The position numbers and the translations under genes were made by a program. Below, piece after piece: positions 19,282-30,600 of a DNA stretch of 50,889 bases. Below the pieces are notes generated by a model that worked only from the letters and a program-made list of their open reading frames with translations, had not been told where the DNA came from and searched no databases. Origin of the DNA: Leptolyngbyaceae cyanobacterium T60_A2020_046. GTDB taxonomy: Bacteria; Cyanobacteriota; Cyanobacteriia; Phormidesmidales; Phormidesmidaceae. Position 1 is the first letter of the stretch, and each line of letters opens with the position of its first letter. The DNA lies in contig JACYME010000042.1 of the NCBI GenBank assembly GCA_015272155.1, positions 1 through 50,889 of the forward strand, written 5' to 3'.

Positions 19282-20586
19282 ATGACCTACTACATTGCCC
19301 CTCGGTTTCTTGAAAAGCTTGCGGTTCACATCACCAAAAACTACCTCAAGCTGCCTGATGTGCGGGTACCGCTGATTTTGGGCATTCATGGGCGCAAAGG
19401 CGAGGGCAAGACCTTCCAGTGCGAACTGGTTTACGAACGTATGGGCGTTGAGGTGGTTCACATCTCCGGTGGCGAACTGGAAAGCCCCGATGCTGGGGAT
19501 CCGGCACGGCTGATCCGACTACGCTATCGCGAAGCCGCAGAATTAGTGCGCGTGCGTGGCGTGATGGCCGTCCTGATGATCAACGACCTCGACGCCGGAG
19601 CCGGGCGCTTTGATGCCCAAACCCAGTACACGGTGAATACCCAACTGGTGAACAACACGTTGATGAATATTGCGGATAACCCAACCAACGTGCAGCTTCC
19701 CGGCAGCTATGACGACAAGCCGATTCAGCGCGTCCCCATTTTGGTCACGGGGAATGATTTTTCGACCCTATATGAGCCGTTGGTTCGCGATGGCCGCATG
19801 GAGAAGTTTTATTGGCAGCCCGATCGCGCTGATCGCATTGGTATTGTGGGCGGTATTTTTGCGCCTGATCATCTGGGGACGGCGGCGATCGAAAAGCTGG
19901 TCGATACCTTTTCTGAACAGTCGATCGACTTTTTTGGGGCGCTGCGATCGCGCATCTATGACGAACAAATTCGCGACTTCATCCAAGACATCGGCATTGA
20001 AAACGTGTCTCGCCGGGTTGTGAATAGCGAAGTGCCGCCCGTTTTTCAGAAACCCAACTTTCAGCTTGAGCACCTGCTCGCGGTGGGGCACGACATGGTG
20101 TTAGAACAACGCCATCTGCAAGACATGCGCCTGGCGGATCAGTACAACCGTGCCCTGCGTGAACGGCGTGTTGGCGCTGCACCGCGTCCTACGGCTGACG
20201 AAGGGCCAAGCTTTTATCGGGCCTATCGTCAGGAGGCGAGTGAAACAACTCATCCGGCGACTGCACCCACCGAACCAGCGACACCGCCACCCACCCCGCC
20301 CCAAAGCTCGGGTGCTAGCGTCTCCTTGGGGGATGAGGCGGCCCAACACGTCCGCAACCTGTTGCAGCAGGGATACCGCATCACGATGGAGCATGTCGAT
20401 CGCCGTCGCTTCCAGACGAATTCCTGGAAAAGCTGCACAACCCTGGATACGCAGGATCCGGCGGCAGCAACCACGCTACTGAGTCAGTGTATGGCGAACT
20501 TTCCCAACGAATATGTGAGGCTGGTTGGGTTTGATCCAAAAACAAAGCAGCGCGTCTTAGAGCATATGATTCAGCGCCCTGCCTAG
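19282..20586 (+). CDS. rca: Rubisco activase with C-terminal small-subunit-like domain
   Basis: A 434-residue AAA+ protein. It starts at MTYYIAPRFLEKLAVHITKN, the conserved activase beginning. Walker A is GRKGEGKT near residues 38-45 and Walker B VLMINDLD near 97. The AAA+ core ends near residue 300, followed by a Pro/Thr/Ala-rich linker. Residues about 352-434 are a Rubisco small-subunit-like (SSUL) domain (VRNLLQQGYRITMEHVDRRR), as in CcmM and in Rca of several filamentous cyanobacteria. The AAA+ part removes inhibitory sugar phosphates from Rubisco, and the SSUL domain recruits Rca into carboxysomes. Cys385 and Cys403 are 18 residues apart, matching the redox-active pair known in a CcmM SSUL domain. 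Confidence 0.95.
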   Translation: MTYYIAPRFLEKLAVHITKNYLKLPDVRVPLILGIHGRKGEGKTFQCELVYERMGVEVVHISGGELESPDAGDPARLIRLRYREAAELVRVRGVMAVLMINDLDAGAGRFDAQTQYTVNTQLVNNTLMNIADNPTNVQLPGSYDDKPIQRVPILVTGNDFSTLYEPLVRDGRMEKFYWQPDRADRIGIVGGIFAPDHLGTAAIEKLVDTFSEQSIDFFGALRSRIYDEQIRDFIQDIGIENVSRRVVNSEVPPVFQKPNFQLEHLLAVGHDMVLEQRHLQDMRLADQYNRALRERRVGAAPRPTADEGPSFYRAYRQEASETTHPATAPTEPATPPPTPPQSSGASVSLGDEAAQHVRNLLQQGYRITMEHVDRRRFQTNSWKSCTTLDTQDPAAATTLLSQCMANFPNEYVRLVGFDPKTKQRVLEHMIQRPA

Positions 20587-21738
20587 GTCTGCCACAGCAA
20601 GAAAACTTGGTGGATAAACGGTGCATTGCCCTTCGCGTCTGACAGGAATCGGGGATGAACCGGGGTGAGGTTCTGGTGCAACGTGTTTGCCTGCCGGGGC
20701 GATCGCTGCGGTTGGTGACCCCTCAATGGCAAGGGCAACGCCCAGAAAGCACAGCAAGGAAGACGCCTGAACTTCTCGGAAAAGCGTTTAGAGCCTGTGT
20801 TCATCGACTTTCTTAGAGGTGTGCCTGAAGTCCTGGCGGGAATCTTTCTCGGCTGGTAGAACGCCACATGTTTTGCCAATTCCTCGTCTCCAGCATGCGG
20901 CATCCGGGCCACCAGCAAGGTCTGTCATCAAGAAAAATGATACTTTCAAAATGCGCAGATGCGTCAATTTTTCTCCCGAACGAGGACGGGGTTTTCAGCA
21001 CTCCGCAGGACTGTGATCCCGGCGCTAATTTTTTGCGCAAAATTTCTGTGATCTTTTTCCAAAGCCGACATATCATGACGGCGATCAAGTGAGGGATTTA
21101 CCGAGTCTTGCGATCGCGGTTGCACCAGCATCCCCGATCCAGTCCACGGTGTTCCAAGGATTCCAAAGGAGTATTGGAGCTGTGTAACGTTTCTTATCTT
21201 TTTCCGGGATCCCTGAAAGTTTGTAAAAACTTTTGGAAGACTTGACCCTTGTGTATCGAAGCACCTGTGTGAGCGATCGCGTTTCCGGTAACATCTGTCA
21301 ACTTAAATGCATGGATCTTGCAACCTTGGTCGGCCTGAAGCGTTGCTCCCATCGGTGTCCGGGATCTTCATCCCTCTGTGGATTCACGGAAAACTTCTGT
21401 AAAAACACTGAGATTTTTCGCGTAGGGTTTTCGCATAATCGTCAGTTGTTTCGTTCCCAGGCTGAGACACCTTGCTGAGCATCTGTATCCTTTCGTTCAG
21501 TCAAAGACGCGTCATTTCCCAATCCAGGGATCATTTCCCCCTTGAGGGCTGCCGTCATTGGTGGCATGGGGTGCGTCATCGCTGAGTCCTGCCGTTCAGG
21601 AATCCAAATCAGCGCACGGTCTAATCCGGGTTGCCGTCTTGAGTGACCCGCAGTGTTCTGGGAAGAACGCCTGCAACTCCATCCTTTGCTATCTGGCCGT
21701 TGTGTGCCACCGCATTGACCGTTAGAGGTTTATCTGTC
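20587..21738. other. Long intergenic region upstream of first adhesin
   Basis: About 1.15 kb with only short, unconvincing open frames. A 21-base block at 21075-21095 recurs with three mismatches at 26965-26985, at a similar distance before the second adhesin. Two stretches near 21200-21236 and 21358-21410 both contain CCGGGATC and TGTAAAAAC. CATAAT near 21434 could be a -10 box. The stretch is AT-richer than the coding DNA and probably acts as a long regulatory leader. Confidence 0.4.
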
Positions 21739-24700
21739 ATGCCTACTGTTTTTGACAACATTGATTCTTTTGAGGCGTTGAGAACGGCCATCCTTGAGGC
21801 CAATGAATCCGATGGGCCTGACGTAATCAACATCACAGGCAACATCGTGCTCACTGAGGCGCTGCCCATTGTGAATGACACGGCTGACGACAGCATCACA
21901 TTCAACGGCTTTAACGGTGCCACGATCAGCGGTGATGCTGACCTCAGCGGGACAAACACCAGCGGTGATGTACGCCTCTTCTTCATCAATGCGGGCACAG
22001 TGGAGTTCAACGGCCTCACCTTTTTGGGCGGGCGAGCTGAGGGCTCTGCGCCGGGCGGTGGCGGCGGTGCAGGGATGGGCGGTGCGCTGTTCATTAACAC
22101 TGCTGATGTCACGGTCAATAACTCCCTCTTTATCAACAACCAAGCGATCGGCGGTGCGGGCCTAGTTGGGTATGGCGCAGGGGGCGGCATTGGCCTCGGC
22201 TTTCTGGACAACAATGGTGCCAATGGGGCGACCTCTGGCGCTGCCGGAGAGGACGGCGGCTTTGGGGGCGCGGGCGGCTTTGGCAGCAGCGGTGCCAGTG
22301 CCAGTGGCAGCAGCCCTAATGGCCAAGATGCGGGCGATGGCGGTGCGGGCGGCTTTGGGGGCGGTGGCGGCGGCGGCGGCATCGGCGGCAGCGGCTTTGT
22401 CAATGGCGGCATGGGTGGCGATGGCGGTGCGGGCGGCTTTGGCGGCGGCGGCGGCGATGCGGGCTTTGGCGGCGGCGGCTTAGTGGCTGGCGGCGCAGGC
22501 GGCAACGGCGGCCTCGGTGGCTTTGGCGGTGGCGGTGGGACGGGGGGCAGCGGCAGTGGGACGGCCCCTGATGGCTTGGACGGCCTGGGAGGGTTTGGGG
22601 GTGGTAATGCCGGTGCTGTGGGCAGTGGCGGCGGCGCAGGCATGGGCGGCGCAATTTTTGTGCGCGAGGGATCGCTGACCCTGAATCAAGTCACCTTTGA
22701 GGACAACAGCACAACGGGTGGACTGGGGGCTAATAGTGGGCAGGGCCTAGGCGGCGCTATTTTTGCGCTCGATTTTACGAGCACGACCTATGCCCAGGCG
22801 GGCTTTGAAAATGGATCTGGGTTGCCGGATGAATTGCCCAATGTGTTCTTGAACCGCGTGGTGTTTGAGGGCAATAACGCCAGCAGTGCAAACGGCTTCT
22901 TGGCAGAGGGCTTGGTGACGAGCGGGACGCCCTATAACAACAACGACATCTATGGCTCGACCCATAGCGGCATTGTGGGGCCACCGCCGACGGTGAGTTT
23001 GTCGGTGAGTGACACGGTGGAAGGGACGCCGACGTCTTTTGTGGTGACCCGCAGTGATTTCTTTGGTGAGCTGGCGGTGGCGATCGCGATCGGCGGTACT
23101 GCCACTTACGATGAGGATTACGTTTTCAGCACCGGGGTCTTTGAGGATGGCATTCTCACCGTCACCTTGCCGGAAAATACACTCTCCCTAGTCATCGAGA
23201 TCGACAGCGTAGACGACGTTGAGGTTGAACCCGACGAAACCATCACCCTAGAAGTCTTAGCAAATCCGGGCTATTTGGTTGATCCCGTCTTGGGCGAAGG
23301 GACGGTCACCCTACTCAACAACGACTTTGAGATTGTTGAAAACGCCCCCGCCGGAACGGTCGTCGGCACCGTACCCAGCACCCTCAGCGGCACCCTGATC
23401 TACACCTTGGTCGGCGGCAACATTGACGATGCCTTTGCCGTGAACGCAACAACGGGCGAAATTACGGTCAATAACTCTGCCGCGCTCGATTTTGAAACCG
23501 TGGCGCTGTTTACGCTGACAGTGCAAGTCAGCAACGGCAGCGAGACGCGCAGCAAGACCGTCAGCATTCAATTGCTGGACGTGAATGAGCCGCCCATCAT
23601 TGAAGACCAAGTGTTGAGCGTCCCTGAAAATAGCCCGTTAGATACGGTGGTGGGCACGGTTTCGGTCTCTGACCCAGATGCCGGGCAAACCCTGACCTAT
23701 GAAATTATCAGCGGCAATGAAAGCGGTGCGTTTGCCATTGATCCAGCCACGGGCGAAATCACCGTCGCCAATAGTGCGCTGCTTGATTTTGAAACCCAGG
23801 ACACCTTTACCCTTGAGATTCAGGTGACGGACGACGCGGATGAGCCCCTAAGCAGCACCGCAACGGTCACCATTGAGATCCTGGATGGGAATGAAGCGCC
23901 CATAATTCGCGACCAAGCGCTAGCAGTTCCCGAAAATTCTCCCCTGGGCACCTCAGTCGGCTTTGTAGAGGCGGCGGATCCCGATTTTGGTCAGACGCTG
24001 ACCTACGAAATTACGGGCGGGAATGAGGATGGAGTGTTTGCGATCGATCCGGCTACGGGCGAAATCACGATCGCCGATTCAACCCTGCTGGACTTTGAAA
24101 CCATCAACGCTTTTGAGCTAGAAGTCACCGTTACCGATGATGGAGAAGGAAACCTGAGCCGCTCGGCGACGGTGATCATTCAGGTTTTGAATGTGAATGA
24201 AGCGCCCGTCGTGGCCGACCAGGGCTTTGAAGTCGCCGAGGATGCGGAAGTTGGCGCGGTGGTCGGTCTTGTAGCTGCTGAGGATGAAGACTTTGGCCAA
24301 ACCCTGACCTATGCGATCGCATCTGGCAATGACGACGGCATTTTCCAAATCGATCCGCTGACTGGGGAAATCACCATCGCGGATGTAACCCAACTCGACT
24401 TTGAAACCCAGGCTCAATACATCCTTGAGGTTTCCGTCACCGACGATGGAGAACCCAGCCTGACCACAACGGCCACCGTCACCATCGATATTCTGAATGT
24501 TAACGAGCCGCCCGTCGTTGAGGATCAAACCTTTGACATTGCCGAAAACTCACCCCTCGGCACCGTGATTGGCACAATCCTTGCCGAGGATCAGGACTTT
24601 GGGCAAACCCTGACCTACGAAATCCTCTCGGGGAATGAGTCTGGAGCATTTGCGATCGACCCTGCAACAGGGGAACTCACCATTGCTGACCCGAGCCTCT

Positions 24701-26733
24701 TTAACTTCGAGGTGCAGTCTGAGTATGTGTTGACGGTGCAGGTCACCGACGACGGGGAAGGTAATCTCAGTGATATTGCGACGATTACCATCAACGTCAC
24801 CGATGTGAACGAAGCCCCGGTTTTTGAGGACATTGCGGTCTTTGAGGTCTTTGAAAATAGCGACAACGGCACGGTCGTCGGCATCGTCACCGCCACCGAT
24901 GAAGACTTTGGCCAAACCCTGACCTACGAAATTATCGGTGGCAATGAGTCCGGCGCGTTTGCCATCGACCCGGTGACGGGAGAGATTACCGTTGCCGACG
25001 GCACCGTGCTCGACTTTGAAACCATCAACCGCTTTGATCTGACCATCCGCGCCACCGACAACGGTGACCCCAGCCTCAGCACCGACATCGTGGTTCCCAT
25101 CGATATTCTGGATGTCAACGAAGCGCCGGTGTTGGCAGATCGCACCTTCAGCCTGAACGAAAATTCTCCTGTAGATACTGTAGTGGGTCAGTTGATGGCG
25201 GTTGATTCCGACCTTGGACAAACCCTCACTTACAGCATTACGGCGGGGAATGAGTCTGGTGCGTTCGCGATCGATCCGGCCACAGGCATCATCACAGTCG
25301 CCGACAGCGCGCCCCTAGATTTTGAAACCACCACCACCTTCCAGCTCACGATTTCCGTGACTGACGACGGTGAACCACCCCTAAGCGACACAGCAGACGT
25401 GGTGATCAACATCCTGGATGTGAACGAGCCACCCGTCATCAATGACCAAGCCTTTGACATCGACGAAAACTCACCCCAAGGTACGGTGGTGGGTACGCTT
25501 ACTGCCTTCGATCCCGATGCCGGGCAGTCGATTTTCTTCGACATTCTAGGCGGCAACACCAATGGTGCCTTTGCCATCAATTCCGCAACGGGTGAGATTT
25601 CGATCGCCAATCCTGCCGCGATCGACTTTGAGCGCAATTCAAGCTTTACGCTCACCGTGCGCGCCCGCGACAACGGCCCTGGCATCCTCAGCGACACGGC
25701 CCAGGTCACCATCACCATCAACGACCTGAACGAAGCGCCCGCGATCGCTAACCAGCAGTTTGTATTACGCACAGGCACGGCCCCCGGCACTTCCTTAGGG
25801 ACAGTAGTCGCTACCGATGAAGATCTCGGACAAACCCTGTCCTACTTCTTGACGACAGGCAATGAAACAGGACCCTTCACCATCGATGAAAATGGTCAGC
25901 TCATTTTGCTGGCGGATGAAGTCCAGCTTGGGCTCCTGACAGATAACCCCCTAGTGTTTACGGTACAGGTCACCGACAGCGGTACCCCTCCCTTATCCGA
26001 CACGGCAGAAATTCGGGTTTTCCGGCAGACCAACTTGACCATCATTGGCGACGACACTTCCGAAACCCTACGCGGTACGCCCAATAACGACATCATTTTT
26101 GCTCTCGGCGGCAACGATCGCGTCTTTGACAAAGGCGGTAACGACACCCTCTACTTGGGCGACGGCAATGACTTTGGCAACGGTGGCCCGGGCAACGACA
26201 TCATCTTTGGCGAAGCCGGAGATGACAAGCTGTTGGGTGGCCGCGGCAACGACCAGCTCTATGGTGGCCTGGGCGACGATTTGCTGAAGGATGGACGCGG
26301 GGCCGATCTCCTCGTCGGGGGTGAAGGCAACGATCGCCTACAAGGCGGTCGAGGTGCGGATGTTTTGATTGGGGTTAACCCCGACACCACGCGAGGCCGA
26401 GGTGAAATTGACGTACTCACTGGGGGGGGCGGATCTGATCTGTTCGTCCTTGGGGATGCCAACGGAGTCTTCTATGACGATGGTGATTTGACAAGCCCCG
26501 GCACGAACGACTTTGCCCGCATTACCGACTTTGCGCGGGGTACCGATCTCATTCACCTAAGTGGTGCTGCCAGCGACTACGAACTACGGGTTCGGGGTAG
26601 CGGTAGTAACCGCAGCACTGAAATTATTTGGTTGGGTGATGGTAGCCCAACGGGCGAAATGATCGGGTTGATTGTGGGTGTCCGTCCCGGACAGTTGAAC
26701 TTGAATAACACAAATCAATTCGTCTTTGTCTAG
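21739..26733 (+). CDS. Giant cadherin-like/RTX surface protein, 9 repeats
   Basis: 1,664 residues from ATG 21739, which has AGAGG upstream; an upstream in-frame ATG at 21643 adds residues unlike the paralogue. The N-terminus (FEALRTAILEANESDG, GATISGDADLSG) resembles right-handed beta-helix proteins. It is interrupted at about 105-304 by a Gly-rich insert, and helix-like rungs resume at GGGAGMGGAIF. A Calx-beta domain (about 418-530) is followed by about nine cadherin-like repeats, each near 100 residues and ending in variants of DVNEAP; the first and last are degenerate. RTX nonapeptides (GGNDTLYLGDGND) lie at about 1,434-1,545, then a C-terminal module with GVFYDDGD. There is no N-terminal signal peptide, as expected for type I secretion. 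Likely role: calcium-dependent adhesion or extracellular matrix. Confidence 0.88.
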   Translation: MPTVFDNIDSFEALRTAILEANESDGPDVINITGNIVLTEALPIVNDTADDSITFNGFNGATISGDADLSGTNTSGDVRLFFINAGTVEFNGLTFLGGRAEGSAPGGGGGAGMGGALFINTADVTVNNSLFINNQAIGGAGLVGYGAGGGIGLGFLDNNGANGATSGAAGEDGGFGGAGGFGSSGASASGSSPNGQDAGDGGAGGFGGGGGGGGIGGSGFVNGGMGGDGGAGGFGGGGGDAGFGGGGLVAGGAGGNGGLGGFGGGGGTGGSGSGTAPDGLDGLGGFGGGNAGAVGSGGGAGMGGAIFVREGSLTLNQVTFEDNSTTGGLGANSGQGLGGAIFALDFTSTTYAQAGFENGSGLPDELPNVFLNRVVFEGNNASSANGFLAEGLVTSGTPYNNNDIYGSTHSGIVGPPPTVSLSVSDTVEGTPTSFVVTRSDFFGELAVAIAIGGTATYDEDYVFSTGVFEDGILTVTLPENTLSLVIEIDSVDDVEVEPDETITLEVLANPGYLVDPVLGEGTVTLLNNDFEIVENAPAGTVVGTVPSTLSGTLIYTLVGGNIDDAFAVNATTGEITVNNSAALDFETVALFTLTVQVSNGSETRSKTVSIQLLDVNEPPIIEDQVLSVPENSPLDTVVGTVSVSDPDAGQTLTYEIISGNESGAFAIDPATGEITVANSALLDFETQDTFTLEIQVTDDADEPLSSTATVTIEILDGNEAPIIRDQALAVPENSPLGTSVGFVEAADPDFGQTLTYEITGGNEDGVFAIDPATGEITIADSTLLDFETINAFELEVTVTDDGEGNLSRSATVIIQVLNVNEAPVVADQGFEVAEDAEVGAVVGLVAAEDEDFGQTLTYAIASGNDDGIFQIDPLTGEITIADVTQLDFETQAQYILEVSVTDDGEPSLTTTATVTIDILNVNEPPVVEDQTFDIAENSPLGTVIGTILAEDQDFGQTLTYEILSGNESGAFAIDPATGELTIADPSLFNFEVQSEYVLTVQVTDDGEGNLSDIATITINVTDVNEAPVFEDIAVFEVFENSDNGTVVGIVTATDEDFGQTLTYEIIGGNESGAFAIDPVTGEITVADGTVLDFETINRFDLTIRATDNGDPSLSTDIVVPIDILDVNEAPVLADRTFSLNENSPVDTVVGQLMAVDSDLGQTLTYSITAGNESGAFAIDPATGIITVADSAPLDFETTTTFQLTISVTDDGEPPLSDTADVVINILDVNEPPVINDQAFDIDENSPQGTVVGTLTAFDPDAGQSIFFDILGGNTNGAFAINSATGEISIANPAAIDFERNSSFTLTVRARDNGPGILSDTAQVTITINDLNEAPAIANQQFVLRTGTAPGTSLGTVVATDEDLGQTLSYFLTTGNETGPFTIDENGQLILLADEVQLGLLTDNPLVFTVQVTDSGTPPLSDTAEIRVFRQTNLTIIGDDTSETLRGTPNNDIIFALGGNDRVFDKGGNDTLYLGDGNDFGNGGPGNDIIFGEAGDDKLLGGRGNDQLYGGLGDDLLKDGRGADLLVGGEGNDRLQGGRGADVLIGVNPDTTRGRGEIDVLTGGGGSDLFVLGDANGVFYDDGDLTSPGTNDFARITDFARGTDLIHLSGAASDYELRVRGSGSNRSTEIIWLGDGSPTGEMIGLIVGVRPGQLNLNNTNQFVFV

Positions 26734-27664
26734 GAGGAAAACCACGCTAAAAATTTTCAGGCATCACATCAATGGGAGGAGGGGAATGGTGACGACATCT
26801 TTCCCCTCGGTTTCCACAATGTTTTGGGGATTTACTGACCGATAGGGGTTTTGCTTGCAATTTGCCCGGGGCATGTCGCAACCGGGCAAGGCGATCGCAA
26901 TTTTTTCCAAGGATTAGAGGTGTTGAAGTCGGCTAGATTATTTCAGGTTTTCCAATTCAGGATAATGATGGCGATTAAGTCAGGGCGCGATCGCAATGGG
27001 TCACAGCCCTAGCCTTGACAACTCGGGCTCAATGAACCACACAATCGCCCCAGCCCCTAGCTTTTAGCCATTTCTTACACCCGCCTACAAGAACACATCC
27101 TCCCAAAAGAGGAACTACGGAGCATCAATTCAGCAATCTCCAATGGAATGAAGCCAGCCTTGAGAGCTATGCCGATTGAAATTGCAATCCCGTCAGCAAG
27201 ATGGGAAAATGCAGCTCTGCCTTTGGCAGTGCAGATCCAAGGGAGCTATTTTTACAGACATTTTGCGGGCAGTTTTAACCCTAAATGACTTGACAGAGGC
27301 TGGATCTGATGCATCTCAATGGATGTTTAAAATAACCCACTCCAAGACTCAGCCGTCGCCGTTTCGTGATTGGAGATGACGCGATCGCAAAATCTTTCCT
27401 GGTTTCCCAACTGTTATCGAAAAATTTATCAACTCTAGGGCGCTAATCGAAATTTTCGTGAATCAAAAGGGCAATCTTCATATATATGTGAAGGTGATCG
27501 CACAAATTTCATAACTCTTGTATAAATTGAGCCATTACCTTCACCATGGCAAGCCATCGGACGCAACGCTGCTGGGGCAGCACCCAGCGTTTGTGCCTGG
27601 CTAATGGAACCCACCCCGAAGCGCTGCTGTATCCACTCTATCGCTCTGTTTGAGGCATACCCCC
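26734..27664. other. Intergenic region between the two adhesins
   Basis: About 930 bases without a credible gene; one 67-codon frame at 27176-27379 lacks a ribosome site. It carries the second copy of the 21-base block (26965-26985). Near the 3' end are an imperfect palindrome CTTCATATATATGTGAAG at 27477-27494 and an inverted pair GTGAAGGT/ACCTTCAC at 27488-27495 and 27537-27544. These flank an AT-rich segment with TATAAA at 27521-27526. I see no strong terminator after the first adhesin. Confidence 0.45.
27477..27544 (+). promoter_or_regulatory. Candidate promoter/operator of second adhesin
   Basis: TATAAA at 27521-27526 is a plausible -10 box about 140 bases before the start codon, although no good -35 is seen at standard spacing. 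It is bracketed by the 8-base inverted repeat GTGAAGGT/ACCTTCAC, which overlaps an AT-rich palindrome. This could be a regulator site, but it is only a sequence-pattern prediction. Confidence 0.25.
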
Positions 27665-30600
27665 ATGGCAACTTTTGAAGTCTTTTCCTACGCCGACTTG
27701 GTTACCGCCATCCAATCCGCCAATACCAACGGCCAGGAGGATGTCATTGAGGTTCGCAGTAACATCCGGCTGCTGGGAGATCTCCCCTTCATCAACGAGG
27801 ATCTTGCTCTCCTGATCAACGGGAATGGCTTCACCATCAGCGGCGACGCCAACAATAACAACATCAATGACGACGGTGACGTGCGCCTGTTTTTCGTCGA
27901 AGACGGCACCGTGACCTTCAATAACCTGGTGTTAGCCGGGGGGCGAGCAGAAGGAACCAGCCCCGGTGGCGGCGGCGGCGCGGGCATGGGGGGTGCCCTC
28001 TTCGTCAACAACGGTACCGTCACAATCGCGAACACGACCTTTACCCTCAACCAAGCGATCGGCGGCGATGGCCTGGCGGGGTATGGGCCTGGCGGCGGCC
28101 TTGGCATTGACCTCGGCAACGATGGTGCCGATGGTGTTCAGGGCAATCCGGGCACCAACGGTGGAGATGGCGGCTTTGGCGGCACCGGCGGGTCAGGCGG
28201 CAACGGCACTGGGGGCGTCGGCCAGAACCCCGGCGGGGATGGTGGCTTTGGTGGAGATGGCGGCTTTGGCGGCGGCGGTGGTGTCGGCGGCAACGGCGGT
28301 GCAGGCGTCATCGGGGGCGACGGAGGCTTTGGTGGCGACGGGGGCTTCGGCGGCGGTGGCGGGGATGGCGGTTTTGGCAGTGTCATCGGTGGCACTGGCG
28401 GATCCGGCGGTGATGGCGGCTTTGGCGGCGGCGGCGGCGGCGGCGCGATTGGGGATGGCTTCAACGGTATTGGGGGTGATGGCGGTTTTGGCGGTGGCGC
28501 GGGCAGCGTGCTGGGCAGCGGCGGCGGCGCAGGCATGGGTGGCGCGATCTTCATTCGCGAAGGCTCGCTGCTGCTGACCAACGTCATCTTTGAAGGCAAT
28601 TCCACCACGGGTGGAGCAGGCTTTGAGAATGGGCTTGGCCTGGGCGGCGCAATCTTTGCAGTCGATCGCACCGCCGCCGACTACGCTGCCGACGGCTTCA
28701 ACGCCGCGGGCATGCCCACGGCGTTGCCAAACGTCTTCTTAAACCGCGTCCTCTTTGACGGCAACGACTCAGGTGACGCCTTTGGCACCACGCCCCTTGG
28801 CCCGATCGCGAACAACAGCTTCTTTGACAACGACGATCTCTACGGCTTCTACAACGGCATCGTTGGCGATCCGCTAGTGGTGGGCGTTTCCGTGACCGGA
28901 GCCGTCGAAGGTAGGCAGGGCTCCATTGTGGTGACCCGCAGCGATGCCTTTGGGGATGTCGATGTGGTGCTGACCTTTGGCGGTACAGCCACCCTCGGCG
29001 ACGACTATAGCTTCCTGGGCTCTGGCTTTAGTGTGGCGGGCAACGAGATCACCGTTTCCTTTGCCGATGGGCAAGACACTGCGGTCATTACCCTCAACAC
29101 CTTTGATGATGACAACGTCGCAGCCCTAGGCAATGCGACGAGTACCTCCGTCGTCGAAGGAGACGAGACAGTCACCGTGCAGTTGGTGGCCAGCACCGAC
29201 TATCTGATTGATACGGCGAATCGTCAGGGCACCGCCACCATCTTCAACAATGACTTTGAGGTGTCTGAAACCCGCTTGGTGGGCTTTGGCCTCGGGAATG
29301 TGCCCACCGCACTAGCGGGGCCAGCCGGCACCCTCAGCTACACCATTGTGGGCGGCAATCTGGGAAATGCCTTTGCGGTGAACCCCACGACGGGACGCAT
29401 TACCATCGATAATCCCCTCGATTTTGAGACAGTCTCGACCTATAACCTCCAGGTCGAGATCAGCAATGGGTTTGACACCGCGATCGAAACCGTCATCATT
29501 AACGTGCTGGATGAGAGCGAAGCCCCGCGCATCACTAGCGATGTCTTTGTCTTTGATGTGGATGAGAACAGCGCCAACGGCACCTTTGTGGGGCAAGTGC
29601 TGGCGGAAGATGACGAGGACGGCTTTAACCTCGACTATTCCATCGTTGCTGGGGATCCGAACGGGGTGTTTGCGATCGGGCCGAATGGTCAGATCACCGT
29701 TGCCGACAATACCAACCTGAACTTTGAGGCGCGGCAGCAGTTCCAACTCACGATCGCCGTTGAAGACAGCGACGGTGAAATTACCACCCAGCCAATCACC
29801 GTCAACGTCAACGACATCAACGAAGCACCGTTCTTCCTGACGCCAAGCCCCACCTTCGGCATTAACGAAAACACCGCCTTCGGCACCTTTGTGGGAGTCA
29901 TGCAGGCCGATGACAAAGACTTCGACCAAAGCCTCACCTACGCCATTGTGGGCGGCAACGCGGGCGGTGCATTCCAGATCAACGCCACCGGCATCATCAC
30001 CGTGGCGGGGCCACTCGATTTTGAAACCCGTAATGAGTATGTGCTCACTGTTCTAGTGCAGGATGACGGATTCCCGCAGCTTTCTGTCACCGATCAGGTC
30101 ACCATTACCATCAACGATGTCAATGAGCGGCCTGAGGTCATTAGCGATGTCTTTGACTTTGCAGTGGATGAAAATTCTCCCAATGGTACGGTGGTCGGCG
30201 CGATCAATGCGGTGGATGAAGATGGCCACGCCCTGACCTTCACCATCCAAACCGGGAACACGGGCGGCGTATTCGCCGTTGACAACAATGGCGTCATCAC
30301 CGTTGCCGATACCACCCGCCTGAACTTTGAAGATACGGACTCCTATTCCTTGGTGATTCGTATTGACGACGGGAATGGTGGCGTCATTACGCAAAACGTG
30401 ACAGTCACCGTCAACGATGTGAATGAAGCGCCCATTATTGCCAACGATGGAGCGACCTTCTCCATCAATGAAAATCGCGAAGTGGGAGCGCTGGTGGGTC
30501 GCGTGATTGCGACGGATCCTGACTTTGGTCAAACCCTGAGCTACGCGATCGTCGATGGCGATGATGATGGGGTCTTTACCATTGGCTCCGACGGGCGGAT

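Noticed and set aside
20868-21092. 74-codon frame between rca and the first adhesin
   Set aside because: It has no ribosome site, overlapping frames of equal length exist, and the composition is not protein-like.
21621-22643. 340-codon Pro-rich open frame antisense to the Gly-rich region of the first adhesin
   Set aside because: Gly codons GGC/GGT read as Pro/Ala on the other strand. It contains almost nothing but Pro and Ala and is a composition artefact.
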